The position numbers and the translations under genes were made by a program. The notes under the pieces are model-generated. The model worked only from the letters and a program-made list of their open reading frames with translations, was not told where the DNA came from and made no database searches. From the NCBI RefSeq assembly GCF_007741535.1, contig NZ_CP036525.1, positions 2,170,001 to 2,234,000 on the forward strand: 64,000 nt of DNA, given 5' to 3'. The DNA comes from Rubripirellula lacrimiformis. GTDB lineage: Bacteria > Planctomycetota > Planctomycetia > Pirellulales > Pirellulaceae. Positions 1-9,535 of the stretch are shown here, piece by piece (positions within the stretch are counted from its first letter, which is position 1; each line of letters begins with the position of its first letter).

Positions 1-206
1 CTACGGTCCAAGACTCGCTTTCCTGTGCTGCGTTCGATCCGAGCGGGCGTCCGTCCTTTGTGTGGCTGCGTGCCTGAAATGTGCGTTGTTGTGAGAATCG
101 AACCTGGTGGTAGTATTCGCTGGCATAGAGAGGAACGCGAACGTTCCTTTTCGACACCGCGGCGTGATACTGAGTGTCGCTACAACGAATGGAAAGACAA
201 GAAATC
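1..206. other. Leading segment without a recognisable gene
   Basis: No reading frame here gives a recognisable protein. It is the upstream region of the first gene, or the end of something lying outside the window. A weak purine-rich stretch (GGAAAGACAAGAAA) directly before position 207 could be the ribosome binding site of that gene. Confidence 0.4.
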
Positions 207-1376
207 ATGAATTTGCAAAAGTATCATTCGATCGTCGCCTTTTTCGTAGCGAGTGTCGTCATGTCGTTGCTCGTCCCGTTTGTTTCCGCACAAGAGAAGG
301 CGAGCAAACCGACGGGGCAACGCGAGACTGAATTGGAACTTTATGCCTCGCTTGATCAAGCCGTCGGCAATATTGCGTTCATGTCGAACGGACAGCTCGT
401 CTTTAGTCATCATCCGTTTTTTAAACCTGATGTCCGTGTCGCGACCTATGACGCAGCGACTGGGGCCGTTACCCCTTTTCCAAACCAGCAATGGAATACA
501 CCTCGTAGCGAAAACGATTGGTACCTCGACGACGTGTTGGGGATTCGCAACGACGGCGACGGAGTTGTTTGGATTCTGGATATGGGGACTCGAAACGATA
601 TCACGCCAAAACTGGTTGGCTGGGACACCCAAAAGAACGAACTTCATCGGCTTCATTACATCCCGTCTCCGGCAAGTCGCGAAACATCGCAGCTTAATGA
701 TTTTGTGGTCGATACGAAGCGTCAGTTGGCGGTGATCGCCGATGAAGGCATCGGTCGCGGTGGCGATGGATCCAAGGCAGCACTGGTGGTTGTCGACTTG
801 AAGACGGGGAAGACTCGCCGCTTGCTGGAAGGACGTGCCATGACAAAGGCGGACACGAGTTCGCCCATTCTGATCGACGGAAAACCCATGAGCGTCTCGC
901 GTGATGGCAAGCAGTCGCCGATTTACGTCGGTTGCGACGGAATCACGTTGGACGCAGCTAGCGAGTGGCTTTACTTCTGCCCTCTATGCGGCACGCAAAT
1001 GTATCGCGTTCGCATGGACGCCGTCGCAAACGAGTCGCTTTCTGAAGACGAATTGGCAAAGGCGGTGGAAACGTACAGCGACAAAGTCAACAACGGCGGA
1101 CTCTCGATCGACACCGCCGGAAACCTGTACTCGACGAATGTCGAAAGCCGTAGCATTGGCTTCGTTTCCGGTGACAAAAGAAAATACTCTCCGTTGGCCT
1201 TCGATGATCGGATGCTTTGGCCCGACGGAATCAGTTTTAACAAAGATGGATACATGTACGTATCCGCAGCTCAGGTTCACTTGGGCGCACCCTTCAATGG
1301 CGGCATCGATCAAACGTCCAAACCGTTCTATATCTTTCGATTCAAGCCCCAAGCACCGGGCATCATCGGTCGCTAG
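207..1376 (+). CDS. Secreted major royal jelly protein-like (yellow family) beta-propeller protein
   Basis: The product has 389 residues and begins with a clear signal peptide (hydrophobic residues 8-26, likely cut after A28 in FVSA|QEKA), so it is exported. The body reads as a royal-jelly/yellow-type propeller: a stretch around LGIRNDGDGVVWILDMG, then LNDFVVDTKRQLAVIADEG, SVSRDGKQSPIYVGCDGITLD, and a C-terminal LWPDGISFNKDGYMYVSAAQ. Bacterial members are usually annotated as L-dopachrome tautomerase-related proteins, and their substrate is unknown. I chose ATG 207 rather than the in-frame ATG at 174 because it puts the signal peptide at the N-terminus and is preceded by a purine-rich stretch. 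The gene stands alone, with 163 bases to the next one on the same strand. Confidence 0.8.
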   Translation: MNLQKYHSIVAFFVASVVMSLLVPFVSAQEKASKPTGQRETELELYASLDQAVGNIAFMSNGQLVFSHHPFFKPDVRVATYDAATGAVTPFPNQQWNTPRSENDWYLDDVLGIRNDGDGVVWILDMGTRNDITPKLVGWDTQKNELHRLHYIPSPASRETSQLNDFVVDTKRQLAVIADEGIGRGGDGSKAALVVVDLKTGKTRRLLEGRAMTKADTSSPILIDGKPMSVSRDGKQSPIYVGCDGITLDAASEWLYFCPLCGTQMYRVRMDAVANESLSEDELAKAVETYSDKVNNGGLSIDTAGNLYSTNVESRSIGFVSGDKRKYSPLAFDDRMLWPDGISFNKDGYMYVSAAQVHLGAPFNGGIDQTSKPFYIFRFKPQAPGIIGR

Positions 1377-1539
1377 CGTTTCCTCCGCTTGATCGGCTTG
1401 CCAAGGTAGGCCGGTCTGGTCACCACTGCTAGAAACACGACTGAAAACGACGCATCGATACCGGAGTGCTAGCCGCAAGACTTATTCGTCGGGCGGCATG
1501 GCATTTCGGTTCATTTCGCCAACATCGAAAATGTGAGCC

Positions 1540-2325
1540 ATGTCCAAACAAATCACCGTCGGCGTAACCGATCTCTCGTTTCATCATGTCGCCGGCGCCC
1601 TGGTCGCGAATGTTCTGACCGAGATGGGGTTTGAGGTCGAGCGAGTTTACTCGCCTCACGAAGCGAACTTTCAAAAATTGAAGTCCGGCGAAGTGGACAT
1701 GTTGGCTTCGGCATGGCTGCCGTCGAGCCACGGCGGATACAAAGGGGAAGTCGAGCGGACGGTGCCGCTGATCGAACTGGGCCTGCACTATGAACCGTAC
1801 GCGCTGTGGGGCGTGCCAGAGTACGTTCCCGCGGACGATGTGCGAGAGATTGCCGATCTGCTGAAACCTGATGTCGTCAAGAAAATGAAAAGCGATATCC
1901 AGGGTATCAACCCAGGAGCCGGAATCACGCGTTTCTCGATCAAGATGATGGACGAGTATGGTTTGAACGATGCAGGGTATCGTTTTCATAGCGGCACCGA
2001 AGAGGATTGTTTCGGCGCGTTTGAGCGAGCGGTCGGAAACAAACAATGGATGGTGGTCCCGTTGTGGAAACCTCAATTCCTGCACTACCAATACGCGATC
2101 CGTGAATTGGCCGAGCCCAAGGGTCTGCTAGGTACTGTCGACAAGGCCGTGCTGCTTTTGCGGCAAGACAAGCAGTCGATGTTCACGAAGGACGAGCTTC
2201 AAACGCTTGATGGATTGAAGTTTTCAAACGACATCATCGCTGAACTGGACTACCGAGTCTGTCGAGAGGGCAAACCGCTCGACGAGGTTGCAGCGAAATG
2301 GCTAGCAGCAGATCGAACGGCTTAG
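1540..2325 (+). CDS. Solo OpuAC-type glycine betaine/choline substrate-binding protein
   Basis: The 261 residues match the OpuAC/ProX type II periplasmic-binding fold: an opening beta strand ITVGVTDLSFHH, ERVYSPHEANFQKLKSGEVDMLASAWLPSSHGGY (the typical 'dies or lives by one target molecule' region with the W of the aromatic box), GINPGAGI, and a C-terminal LDEVAAKWLAA helix. The known family role is capture of betaine-type osmolytes for an ABC importer. Unusually, the protein starts directly at the mature domain with no signal peptide or lipobox, and no permease or ATPase gene lies nearby. It may be a cytoplasmic ligand-binding protein, or the start may be misplaced. No export signal can be read upstream in this frame. 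Confidence 0.8.
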   Translation: MSKQITVGVTDLSFHHVAGALVANVLTEMGFEVERVYSPHEANFQKLKSGEVDMLASAWLPSSHGGYKGEVERTVPLIELGLHYEPYALWGVPEYVPADDVREIADLLKPDVVKKMKSDIQGINPGAGITRFSIKMMDEYGLNDAGYRFHSGTEEDCFGAFERAVGNKQWMVVPLWKPQFLHYQYAIRELAEPKGLLGTVDKAVLLLRQDKQSMFTKDELQTLDGLKFSNDIIAELDYRVCREGKPLDEVAAKWLAADRTA

Positions 2326-2408
2326 TCTTGGCAAGCTGAACATCCGAAACGGTCGAAGGTGACGAAAGTCCAAGAATCTGCTGGCCAGGTTCTTTGCCGG
2401 GCATGGTG

Positions 2409-2427
2409 GTTCTCTTTAACAGAGAAC
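2409..2427. terminator. Hairpin between convergent genes
   Basis: GTTCTCT and AGAGAAC form a perfect 7-bp stem around a 5-base loop, 84 bases after the stop of the betaine-binding gene. There is no long T-run, so a transcription terminator is an inference from position. Confidence 0.3.
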
Positions 2428-2479
2428 TCGACCCAATCGACGACGAACTCGGATGGATCCATTGAACCCCAACGGGATC

Positions 2480-2503
2480 GCCCCCTGCCGCATGCGGCGG
2501 GGC
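2480..2503. terminator. GC-rich palindromic hairpin
   Basis: The palindrome GCCGCATGCGGC (2487-2498) is extended by CCCC/GGGG arms into a strong hairpin 43 bases past the end of the DUF4254 gene, on the side where that minus-strand gene would end. It could act as a terminator for it. No T-run follows. Confidence 0.3.
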
Positions 2504-2545
2504 CGGGTGTTTGGGATGGGCGTTTATAGCCGGGCGTTTGGGGCC

Positions 2546-3154
2546 CTACGAACCTGCGTTGTAGATCGCGGGGTTCAGCGAGGGGTCGTTGTACATCTTC
2601 ATTTGCCGATACGTGCGGTGCTGTTTTTTGCCCGCAAAGATATCGTCGACCAACTGCTGCAGCGATTTTGAAAGATCAGCGTGTTGTTGTTCGCACAGGG
2701 CGATACGTTCGTTGACCTTGCCGCGGTGTTCGTCGCTCGCACCGTCGCGATCGGCCTGTTCCCGATAGTGGTACAACCGCAGCGACATGATCGATAATCG
2801 ATCGATGGCGCTGCCGGTGGTTTCCGTATTGATCGGTCCATCGCTGGCAGGGACGCCAGCTTTGCACAGGATTTCGGTCAACGCGTCGTCGACCTTTTCG
2901 ATCATGTCGTTGCGAGCTTGGTTGAGCTTGTCGATGGCCCGTTTGACGTTGGCGATTTCTTCATCCGTCGCCGACGGGCTGCGCGCCTTATCCTCTTGGT
3001 GCCAAAGTCGATAATTGAATTCGTGTTGCTGGCAAACGAGCGATTGAATTCCGTCAAACGGATTGTCAATCGGATCGCGGTGCCAACGATCAACGGCATC
3101 GATCTGCAGTTGAGTCAATTCGGCAATGGGCGGAAAAGATAGGGCGTCAGGCAT
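2546..3154 (-). CDS. DUF4254 domain-containing protein
   Basis: The 202-residue, charged, helix-rich protein has no signal peptide or membrane segment. The opening LQIDAVDRWHRDP and the stretch LVCQQHEFNYRLWHQEDKARSP match the DUF4254 family (small cytoplasmic proteins of unknown function in Planctomycetota and Bacteroidota). The last third (HRGKVNERIALCEQQHADLSKSLQQLVDDIFAG) is amphipathic helix. It begins 3 bases after the ilvC stop, so it is very probably co-transcribed with ilvC, although no functional link is known. In other bacteria DUF4254 genes sit near sugar-transfer genes; that context is absent here. Confidence 0.8.
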   Translation of the reverse strand: MPDALSFPPIAELTQLQIDAVDRWHRDPIDNPFDGIQSLVCQQHEFNYRLWHQEDKARSPSATDEEIANVKRAIDKLNQARNDMIEKVDDALTEILCKAGVPASDGPINTETTGSAIDRLSIMSLRLYHYREQADRDGASDEHRGKVNERIALCEQQHADLSKSLQQLVDDIFAGKKQHRTYRQMKMYNDPSLNPAIYNAGS

Positions 3155-3157
3155 CGA

Positions 3158-4162
<1,005 letters not shown>

Positions 4163-4293
4163 GACAGAATAATCGTTTGAAATTTAGGAAACGGAGAGAG
4201 TTTTTTCTGGAAGCGGGTGGCGGCGAACCGCCGGGATGGGAACTGCGTCGGAGTCGCCCTCGGGGGACGGGGAGTCGATTGTGTTCCCGCATC

Positions 4294-4353
4294 GTGGACT
4301 TCGCCAGAAGTCCTTGCTAGCACCGAATAGGGAATTCTGGCGAATCCCACTAC
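4294..4353. repeat. Dispersed palindromic element (GGGAATTCTGGCGAATCCC type)
   Basis: The right arm GGGAATTCTGGCGAATCCC (followed by ACTAC) pairs imperfectly with the left arm GTGGACTTCGCCAGAAGTCC. The same arms recur at 40891-40963 and, as a near-perfect palindrome, at 47097-47161. It lies in the ilvN-ilvC gap and could form a hairpin in the transcript. Confidence 0.6.
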
Positions 4354-4370
4354 AAAGATCCAGCGAAAGT

Positions 4371-4910
4371 CTAGGAAGCGAAACGGCCTTCGATTTCCCG
4401 GTCGCCATCGGCGTCGCTGGTGCTGCGGACCATTGCGATTCGCCCGGTGCGGACCAGTTCGGAGATGCCGTAGGGGCGCATGCGTTCGATGAACGCCTGG
4501 ACCTTGTTTTCGCGGCCGCTGATTTCAACCATCACTTCCTCGGGGCCAACATCCACGATCTGGCCTCGGAAAATGTCCACCAACTCGCGAATTTCGCTGC
4601 GGGCGGCACCGGCGGGCGCTTTGACCTTCAACAGCAGCAGATCGCGTTCGACGAAATCCTGGCTGCTGACGTCCAAGACGCGAACGACCGTGACGATCTT
4701 TTCCAGTTGCTTGCCGACCTGTTCCAAGACGCGATCGTCGCCGACAACGACAAATGTCATCCGCGAAAGTTGGGGGTCTTCGGTTTCGCCGACGGCCAGC
4801 GAATCGATGTTAAAACCTCGCGATGCGAGCATGCCCGAGATGTGAGCGAGCACGCCAGGAATGTTCTGAACCAAGGCAGAAAGAACATGGCGCTGGTTGG
4901 ATTGGGACAT
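4371..4910 (-). CDS. ilvN: Acetolactate synthase small (regulatory) subunit
   Basis: The 179 residues are the regulatory subunit of acetohydroxyacid synthase, the first enzyme of branched-chain amino acid synthesis, and confer valine feedback. An N-terminal ACT domain spans about residues 6-80 (HVLSALVQNIPGVLAHISGM, then ASRGFNIDSLAVGETEDPQLSRMTFVVVG with the usual RGFNI(D/E)SL signature). The C-terminal domain includes ERDLLLLKVKAP and FIERMRPYGISELVRTGRIAM. The start at 4910 is chosen because MSQSNQRHVLS aligns with the family N-terminus; the open frame reaches 33 codons further up without family similarity. The catalytic ilvB gene is absent from the window. Confidence 0.93.
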   Translation of the reverse strand: MSQSNQRHVLSALVQNIPGVLAHISGMLASRGFNIDSLAVGETEDPQLSRMTFVVVGDDRVLEQVGKQLEKIVTVVRVLDVSSQDFVERDLLLLKVKAPAGAARSEIRELVDIFRGQIVDVGPEEVMVEISGRENKVQAFIERMRPYGISELVRTGRIAMVRSTSDADGDREIEGRFAS

Positions 4911-5122
4911 CAGCGTGTCAGTCGAATGGGAGAGGGAGAGAGGAAACGGGAACAAAGGGGGCGGTCGGTCGAAGCGGAGCATGATAATTTTGGGGTCTAA
5001 ATCCAACAAGGGCTGCGTTTGACCGGCCTGGCAGCCTAGGATGGGACCGTATGGTCCAACTTTCGGCGTCCAGGGGGACGTCGGGGCGGACCAGCCATCA
5101 TGGCTCGTCAGGCAAAAACTGT

Positions 5123-5926
5123 ATGTCTTTCCGGATCGAATTGCCGGCTTATCGAGGCCCGCTGGACCTGCTGCTGTACCTGGTACGGCGGCATGAAGTC
5201 GATTTGGCCGAAATGTCGCTCTCGAAAATCGTCGACCAGTACATCGATTACATCGAGGTCCTGAAGGAGCTGGATTTGACCGGTGTGGGCGATTTTATCG
5301 ACCTGGCCAGCACCTTGGTCGAACTGAAAAGCCAAGCGGTTTTGCCGAAAATTGTGGACGAAACCGCCGAAGAAACGATCGAGGACCCGCAAACCGAGCT
5401 GGTCGAACGGCTGCTGCAGTACAAAGAAATCCGCGACGCAGCCTCCGTTCTGGACGAAATGGGCGAGCGTTGGCAGCAGCGCTACGAACGGATGAGTGAC
5501 GATCTGCCGACCCGCCGAGTCGATCTGGGAGACCAGCCCATCGTCGATTTGGAAATCTGGGATTTGGTCAGCGCTTTTGGCCGGATCATGCGTGAAGCTG
5601 GCGGGCCGCCGCAAACCGAGGTCGTTTATGACGACACCCCGATCCACGTCTATATGCAGCGGATTCACGAAAAATTGCGTGGATCCGATCGGTTGCCCCT
5701 GTTCGATTTGGTGGACGGTGGAATTCACAAATCAGCTGTGATCGGGTGGTTCTTGGCAACGCTGGAATTGACCCGCCACCACGGTGCGGCGGTCGAACAG
5801 AGCGACACTGGCGACATCTACGTGGTTCGCACCCAAACCTATTCCGAAAATTTGGACGTCAACGAAGTCGATAATTACGGTGCCGAAGAGTTCAAAGACG
5901 CCAATATGCCAGGCATGCCCCGCTAA
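5123..5926 (+). CDS. scpA: Segregation and condensation protein A
   Basis: This is the kleisin subunit of the SMC-ScpAB condensin complex that compacts and segregates the chromosome. The 267-residue product starts MSFRIELPAYRGPLDLLLYL, the diagnostic ScpA opening, followed by RRHEVDLAEMSLSKIVDQYIDYI and DFIDLASTLVELKSQAVLP. The C-terminal winged-helix region (LFDLVDGGIHKSAVIGWFLATLELTR) ends before a short acidic tail. An in-frame ATG 72 bases upstream would add residues unlike ScpA, so 5123 is preferred. It is divergent from ilvN. smc and scpB are not in the window. Confidence 0.93.
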   Translation: MSFRIELPAYRGPLDLLLYLVRRHEVDLAEMSLSKIVDQYIDYIEVLKELDLTGVGDFIDLASTLVELKSQAVLPKIVDETAEETIEDPQTELVERLLQYKEIRDAASVLDEMGERWQQRYERMSDDLPTRRVDLGDQPIVDLEIWDLVSAFGRIMREAGGPPQTEVVYDDTPIHVYMQRIHEKLRGSDRLPLFDLVDGGIHKSAVIGWFLATLELTRHHGAAVEQSDTGDIYVVRTQTYSENLDVNEVDNYGAEEFKDANMPGMPR

Positions 5927-5966
5927 CAACGCGGTGCCCGGTAGCGAAAGTCGCCAAGACTTTCGG

Positions 5967-6052
5967 CCCCCTCCCCCTCCCCCTCCCCCTCCCCCTCCCC
6001 CTCCCCCTCCCCCTCCCCCTCCCCCTCCCCCTCCCACTCCCACTCCCACTCC
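5967..6052. repeat. CTCCCC hexanucleotide tandem tract
   Basis: About eleven consecutive CTCCCC units are followed by three CTCCCA units. The tract is flanked on both sides by the 30-base hairpin repeat GTAGCGAAAGTCGCCAAG...CTTTCGGC (5941 and 6053), so the tract lies inside a direct duplication of that hairpin. Confidence 0.9.
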
Positions 6053-6084
6053 GTAGCGAAAGTCGCCAAGACTTTCGGCCCCCG

Positions 6085-7143
6085 CTTTCAGCGACCCTGG
6101 TGAGCCGCTGGCCGTGAGGCCACTGGCATTGGGGGGGATTCCCGGCCGCTCACGCGATCACGGCTCACTCGACCGGCCAACTTTCAGCGACCCTGGTGAG
6201 CCGCTGGCCGTGAGGCCACGGGCATTGGGGGGGATTCCCGGCCGCTCACGCGATCACGGCTCACTCGATCGGACAACTTTCAGCGACCCTGGTGAGCCGC
6301 TGGCCGTGAGGCCACGGGCATTGGGGGGGATTCCCGGCCGCTCACGCGATCACGGCTCACTCGATCGGACAACTTTCAGCGACCCTGGTGAGCCGGTGGC
6401 CGTGAGGCCACGGGCATTGGGGGGGGATTCCCGGCCGCTCACGCGATCACGGCTCACTCGATCGGACAACTTTCAGCGACCCTGGTGAGCCGCTGGCCGT
6501 GAGGCCACGGGCATTGGGGGGGATTCCCGGCCGCTCACGCGATCACGGCTCACTCGACCGGCCAACTTTCAGCGACCCTGGTGAGCCGCTGGCCGTGAGG
6601 CCACGGGCATTGGGGGGGATTCCCGGCCGCTCACGCGATCACGGCTCACTCGATCGGACAACTTTCAGCGACCCTGGTGAGCCGCTGGCCGTGAGGCCAC
6701 GGGCATTGGGGGGGATTCCCGGCCGCTCACGCGATCACGGCTCACTCGATCGGACAACTTTCAGCGACCCTGGTGAGCCGGTGGCCGTGAGGCCACGGGC
6801 ATTGGGGGGGGATTCCCGGCCGCTCACGCGATCACGGCTCACTCGATCGGACAACTTTCAGCGACCCTGGTGAGCCGCTGGCCGTGAGGCCACGGGCATT
6901 GGGGGGGGATTCCCGGCCGCTCACGCGATCACGGCTCACTCGACCGGCCAACTTTCAGCGACCCTGGTGAGCCGCTGGCCGTGAGGCCACGGGCATTGGG
7001 GGGGATTCCCGGCCGCTCACGCGATCACGGCTCACTCGATCGGACAACTTTCAGCGACCCTGGTGAGCCGCTGGCCGTGAGGCCACTGGCATTGGGGGGA
7101 TTCCCGGCCGCTCACGCGATCACGGCTCACTCGATCGGACAAC
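6085..7143. repeat. Eleven tandem 96-97 bp units with a four-unit higher-order period
   Basis: Units begin (CTTTCAGCGA or its first base) at 6085, 6181, 6277, 6373, 6470, 6566, 6662, 6758, 6855, 6952 and 7048. Each contains GTGAGCCGCTGGCCGTGAGG, a run of six to eight G, GATTCCCGGCCGCTCACG and CGATCACGGCTCAC, so GTGAGCCG and CGGCTCAC can pair. Variants (GACCGGCC versus GATCGGAC, GAGCCGCTGG versus GAGCCGGTGG, and G-run length) repeat in the same order every four units (385 bp), showing that blocks of four were duplicated. Confidence 0.93.
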
Positions 7144-7272
7144 CGTTGGCGACTTTCGCTACCGATGGGCGAATTCGCGACGACGTGGCCGGGTTCCCCG
7201 TCCTGGCCGCAGGCCTGTGCATTAGGTTCAATGGGCGCTGGCATCTCCGATTGACTCCCTAGCACAGTTTCC

Positions 7273-8112
7273 ATGGTCGAAAACGTTCCTCTTCTTTCGC
7301 ACGTCCACGACGGTCTGACCATCGAAGGCTATTCTCGCGCCGCCGTTCAAACCTGTTGGCGAATCAGCGAACTGAAATTGTTGTTCGACGTCGGCGTCCA
7401 GCCCTGGGATTTCATGGGCACCCCGACCCTGTTCATCTCGCACGCGCACCTTGACCATATCGCGGCGCTGCCTGCCTACGTTTCCCGTCGACGAATGATG
7501 AAGATGGATCCGCCGGTGATCTATCTTCCCGATTCGGCGGTCGATACCGCTTGGGACATGTTGCAGACTTTCCGAAAACTGGACCGTGGCGCGATGCCAT
7601 GCGAATTGGTCGGATTGTTGCCAGGTGACGAAACGAGCATCAGCCGCGAATACATCGTCACCGCTTTGCCGACGCGGCACACGATCGATTCGGTTGGATT
7701 TGTCGTGCACCAGATTCGCCACAAATTGAAGCCCGAGTTCTTGGAACTGTCGGGGGAACAGATCCGCAACCTGAAGATGGCGGGGACAGAGATCACCACG
7801 GAGTCGCGGATCCCGGTCGTCGCATACACCGGTGACACGGCGCCCAAGGGTCTCGACGACAATCCCGTGTTCTACGATGCCAAGGTGCTGATCAGCGAGA
7901 TGACTTTTGTCGCGCCCGAACATCGCAAGGACAAAATCCACAAACACGGGCACATGCACATCGACGATTGGCGAAAGCGAGCGGATCGTTTCAACAATGA
8001 ACTGATCATCGCTGGCCACTTGAGCACCCGGTACAACGATAGCCAAGTCAAACGTTTCGTTGACAAAGTGTTCCCCGATCGTATGGATGGCCGTCTAAAG
8101 CTATGGCTGTAG
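7273..8112 (+). CDS. Ribonuclease Z-like metallo-beta-lactamase-fold hydrolase
   Basis: The 279-residue cytoplasmic protein has the zinc motif SHAHLDHIAALP (H57, H59, D61, H62), a later PTRHTIDSVGF histidine, AYTGDTAP, a VLISEMTF strand and HGHMHIDDW, the order seen in tRNase Z enzymes, which trim tRNA 3' ends. It resembles the short plant-chloroplast-type RNase Z more than ElaC, so the tRNA role is likely but another phosphodiester substrate is possible. The start at 7273 follows the repeat locus; no strong ribosome binding site is visible. The last 10 bases overlap the hemW start, indicating a two-gene transcript. Confidence 0.8.
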   Translation: MVENVPLLSHVHDGLTIEGYSRAAVQTCWRISELKLLFDVGVQPWDFMGTPTLFISHAHLDHIAALPAYVSRRRMMKMDPPVIYLPDSAVDTAWDMLQTFRKLDRGAMPCELVGLLPGDETSISREYIVTALPTRHTIDSVGFVVHQIRHKLKPEFLELSGEQIRNLKMAGTEITTESRIPVVAYTGDTAPKGLDDNPVFYDAKVLISEMTFVAPEHRKDKIHKHGHMHIDDWRKRADRFNNELIIAGHLSTRYNDSQVKRFVDKVFPDRMDGRLKLWL

Positions 8113-9263
8113 ATCAGGCCGAGTTGTCGGCGTTTCAATGGCCGACACCCACGTCGGCCTACGTCCATGTGCCGTTTTGTCGGCATCGCTGCGGCTATTG
8201 CAACTTCAGCGTGTTGGCCGATCGCGATGACTTGATGGAATCGTACTTGGATGCGGTTGATGCCGAGTTGTCCGCGTTGGAATCGCCTGCGGTGCAGACG
8301 GTTTTTATCGGCGGTGGCACCCCGACTCATCTGCCAATCGACGCTCTGGATCGGTTGCTTCAGATCGTCACCAATCGGTTGCAACTCTCTGATGATTTCG
8401 AGTGGAGCGTGGAGGCAAACCCGGAAGACATCACGGACGAAAAACTAGATTGCTTGGTCGCCCACGGGATCAATCGAATCAGTTTGGGGATGCAATCGTT
8501 TCACGATGCGAAACTGGCTGGACTGGAACGCGGTCATTCGGGGGCCGGCGGTGCCGCGGTGATTCGGCAAGTGGCCGAAGTGATCCGAAATGTTTCGATC
8601 GACTTGATCTTTGCCGCTCCCGGCGAAACCGCGACCCAGTGGCGGGATGATCTGCAGATGGCGTTGTCGTTGCCGATTCAACATCTTTCGACCTATGCAC
8701 TGACATTCGAAAAAGGCACCTCGTTTTGGTCGCGTCGTCTGCGAGGCGAATTATCAGCAGCCGATGAATCGGTGGAAATCGATATGTACCAGGCCGCCCG
8801 CCAGATGACCGCCGATGCGGGTTTGCAACAATACGAAGTGTCTAGTTTTGCGAAACCCGCAGCACGCTGTCGTCACAACTTGGCGTATTGGGACGGATTG
8901 GGGTGGTACGCTGCCGGGCCCGGCGCGGCGCGGTTTGTCGATGGGAGGCGCGAGGTGAACCATCGCAGCACGACCACCTATCTGAAACGGATGCGCGGTG
9001 GACTTTCGCCCGTGGCCGAATCGGATGCGATCACCGTCCAACAATACGCTCGTGAACGGGCGGCGTTCGGGGTCCGTCAAATCGATGGTGTCGATCTGGA
9101 TCGGATCCATCGGGAAACGGGCATCGATATCCGTGGCATGTGCGCGGACATGATCCAGCGTTCCACCGACGAACAGTTGTTGGAAGAAGCCGACGGCCTG
9201 ATTCGATTGACTCAGCGTGGCGTGTTGTTTGCCGACACGGTGGCCGGGCGGTTTTTGGATTGA
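8103..9263 (+). CDS. hemW: HemW-type radical SAM haem chaperone / coproporphyrinogen III oxidase-like protein
   Basis: The 386-residue protein has the radical SAM cluster motif CRHRCGYC (C26, C30, C33) after YVHVPF, followed by VQTVFIGGGTPTHLP, WSVEANPEDITDEKL, INRISLGMQSF and IDLIFAAPGE, as in HemN/HemW. The C-terminal half contains YEVSSFAKPAARCRHNLAYW, which is the HemW-type arrangement. The family inserts haem into respiratory enzymes; a true coproporphyrinogen oxidase function cannot be excluded by eye. Its ATG overlaps the end of the RNase Z-like gene. Confidence 0.9.
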   Translation: MAVDQAELSAFQWPTPTSAYVHVPFCRHRCGYCNFSVLADRDDLMESYLDAVDAELSALESPAVQTVFIGGGTPTHLPIDALDRLLQIVTNRLQLSDDFEWSVEANPEDITDEKLDCLVAHGINRISLGMQSFHDAKLAGLERGHSGAGGAAVIRQVAEVIRNVSIDLIFAAPGETATQWRDDLQMALSLPIQHLSTYALTFEKGTSFWSRRLRGELSAADESVEIDMYQAARQMTADAGLQQYEVSSFAKPAARCRHNLAYWDGLGWYAAGPGAARFVDGRREVNHRSTTTYLKRMRGGLSPVAESDAITVQQYARERAAFGVRQIDGVDLDRIHRETGIDIRGMCADMIQRSTDEQLLEEADGLIRLTQRGVLFADTVAGRFLD

Positions 9264-9535
9264 TTGGGGCGTCGGCTCGATGGCATTGACGGACGCTGGC
9301 ACGCTGTTGATTTGGTCGTGTTCTTGAACTTAGCGTGCCAACCATCACCCGAAGCCGAGCGAGGGAGCACATCGAATCTCGCGCTCACGCAGCGGGTTAC
9401 CAGTCCGACAGCCCGGTGTCGTGAAACTGGCCGATAAAATTTGACGATTGGGCAAAAAGATTTCATTGCAACGCCTGTGACGGCCGATCTTGTCGGTATC
9501 CATTCAAACTTTGGGACTGCCACAGGGCTACGACT
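9264..9535. other. Intergenic region
   Basis: These 272 bases hold no convincing gene. They serve as the downstream region of hemW and the promoter region of the Cys-rich lipoprotein gene. Confidence 0.5.

Larger units (their letters stand above)
2326..2545. other. Convergent intergenic region
   Basis: These 220 bases separate the convergent betaine-binding and DUF4254 genes. They hold no plausible gene but contain two hairpins, listed separately. Confidence 0.6.
5941..7162. repeat. Composite repeat locus with inverted outer ends
   Basis: The 1.3-kb gap between scpA and the RNase Z-like gene is filled by repeats. The left end carries GTAGCGAAAGTCGCCAA (5941) and the right end carries its inverse TTGGCGACTTTCGCTAC (about 7145-7161). 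Between them lie a hexanucleotide tract, a second copy of the left-end motif at 6053, and eleven tandem 96-bp units. Open frames inside it are repeat translations, not genes. The same architecture, inverted and with one inner unit, recurs near 43873-44065. Confidence 0.8.

Noticed and set aside
6114-7262. Three long open frames with repeated RALGGIPGRSRDHGSL-type peptides
   Set aside because: They are in-frame readings of the 96-bp tandem units, have no start signals or recognisable domains, and break where a G-run changes length.
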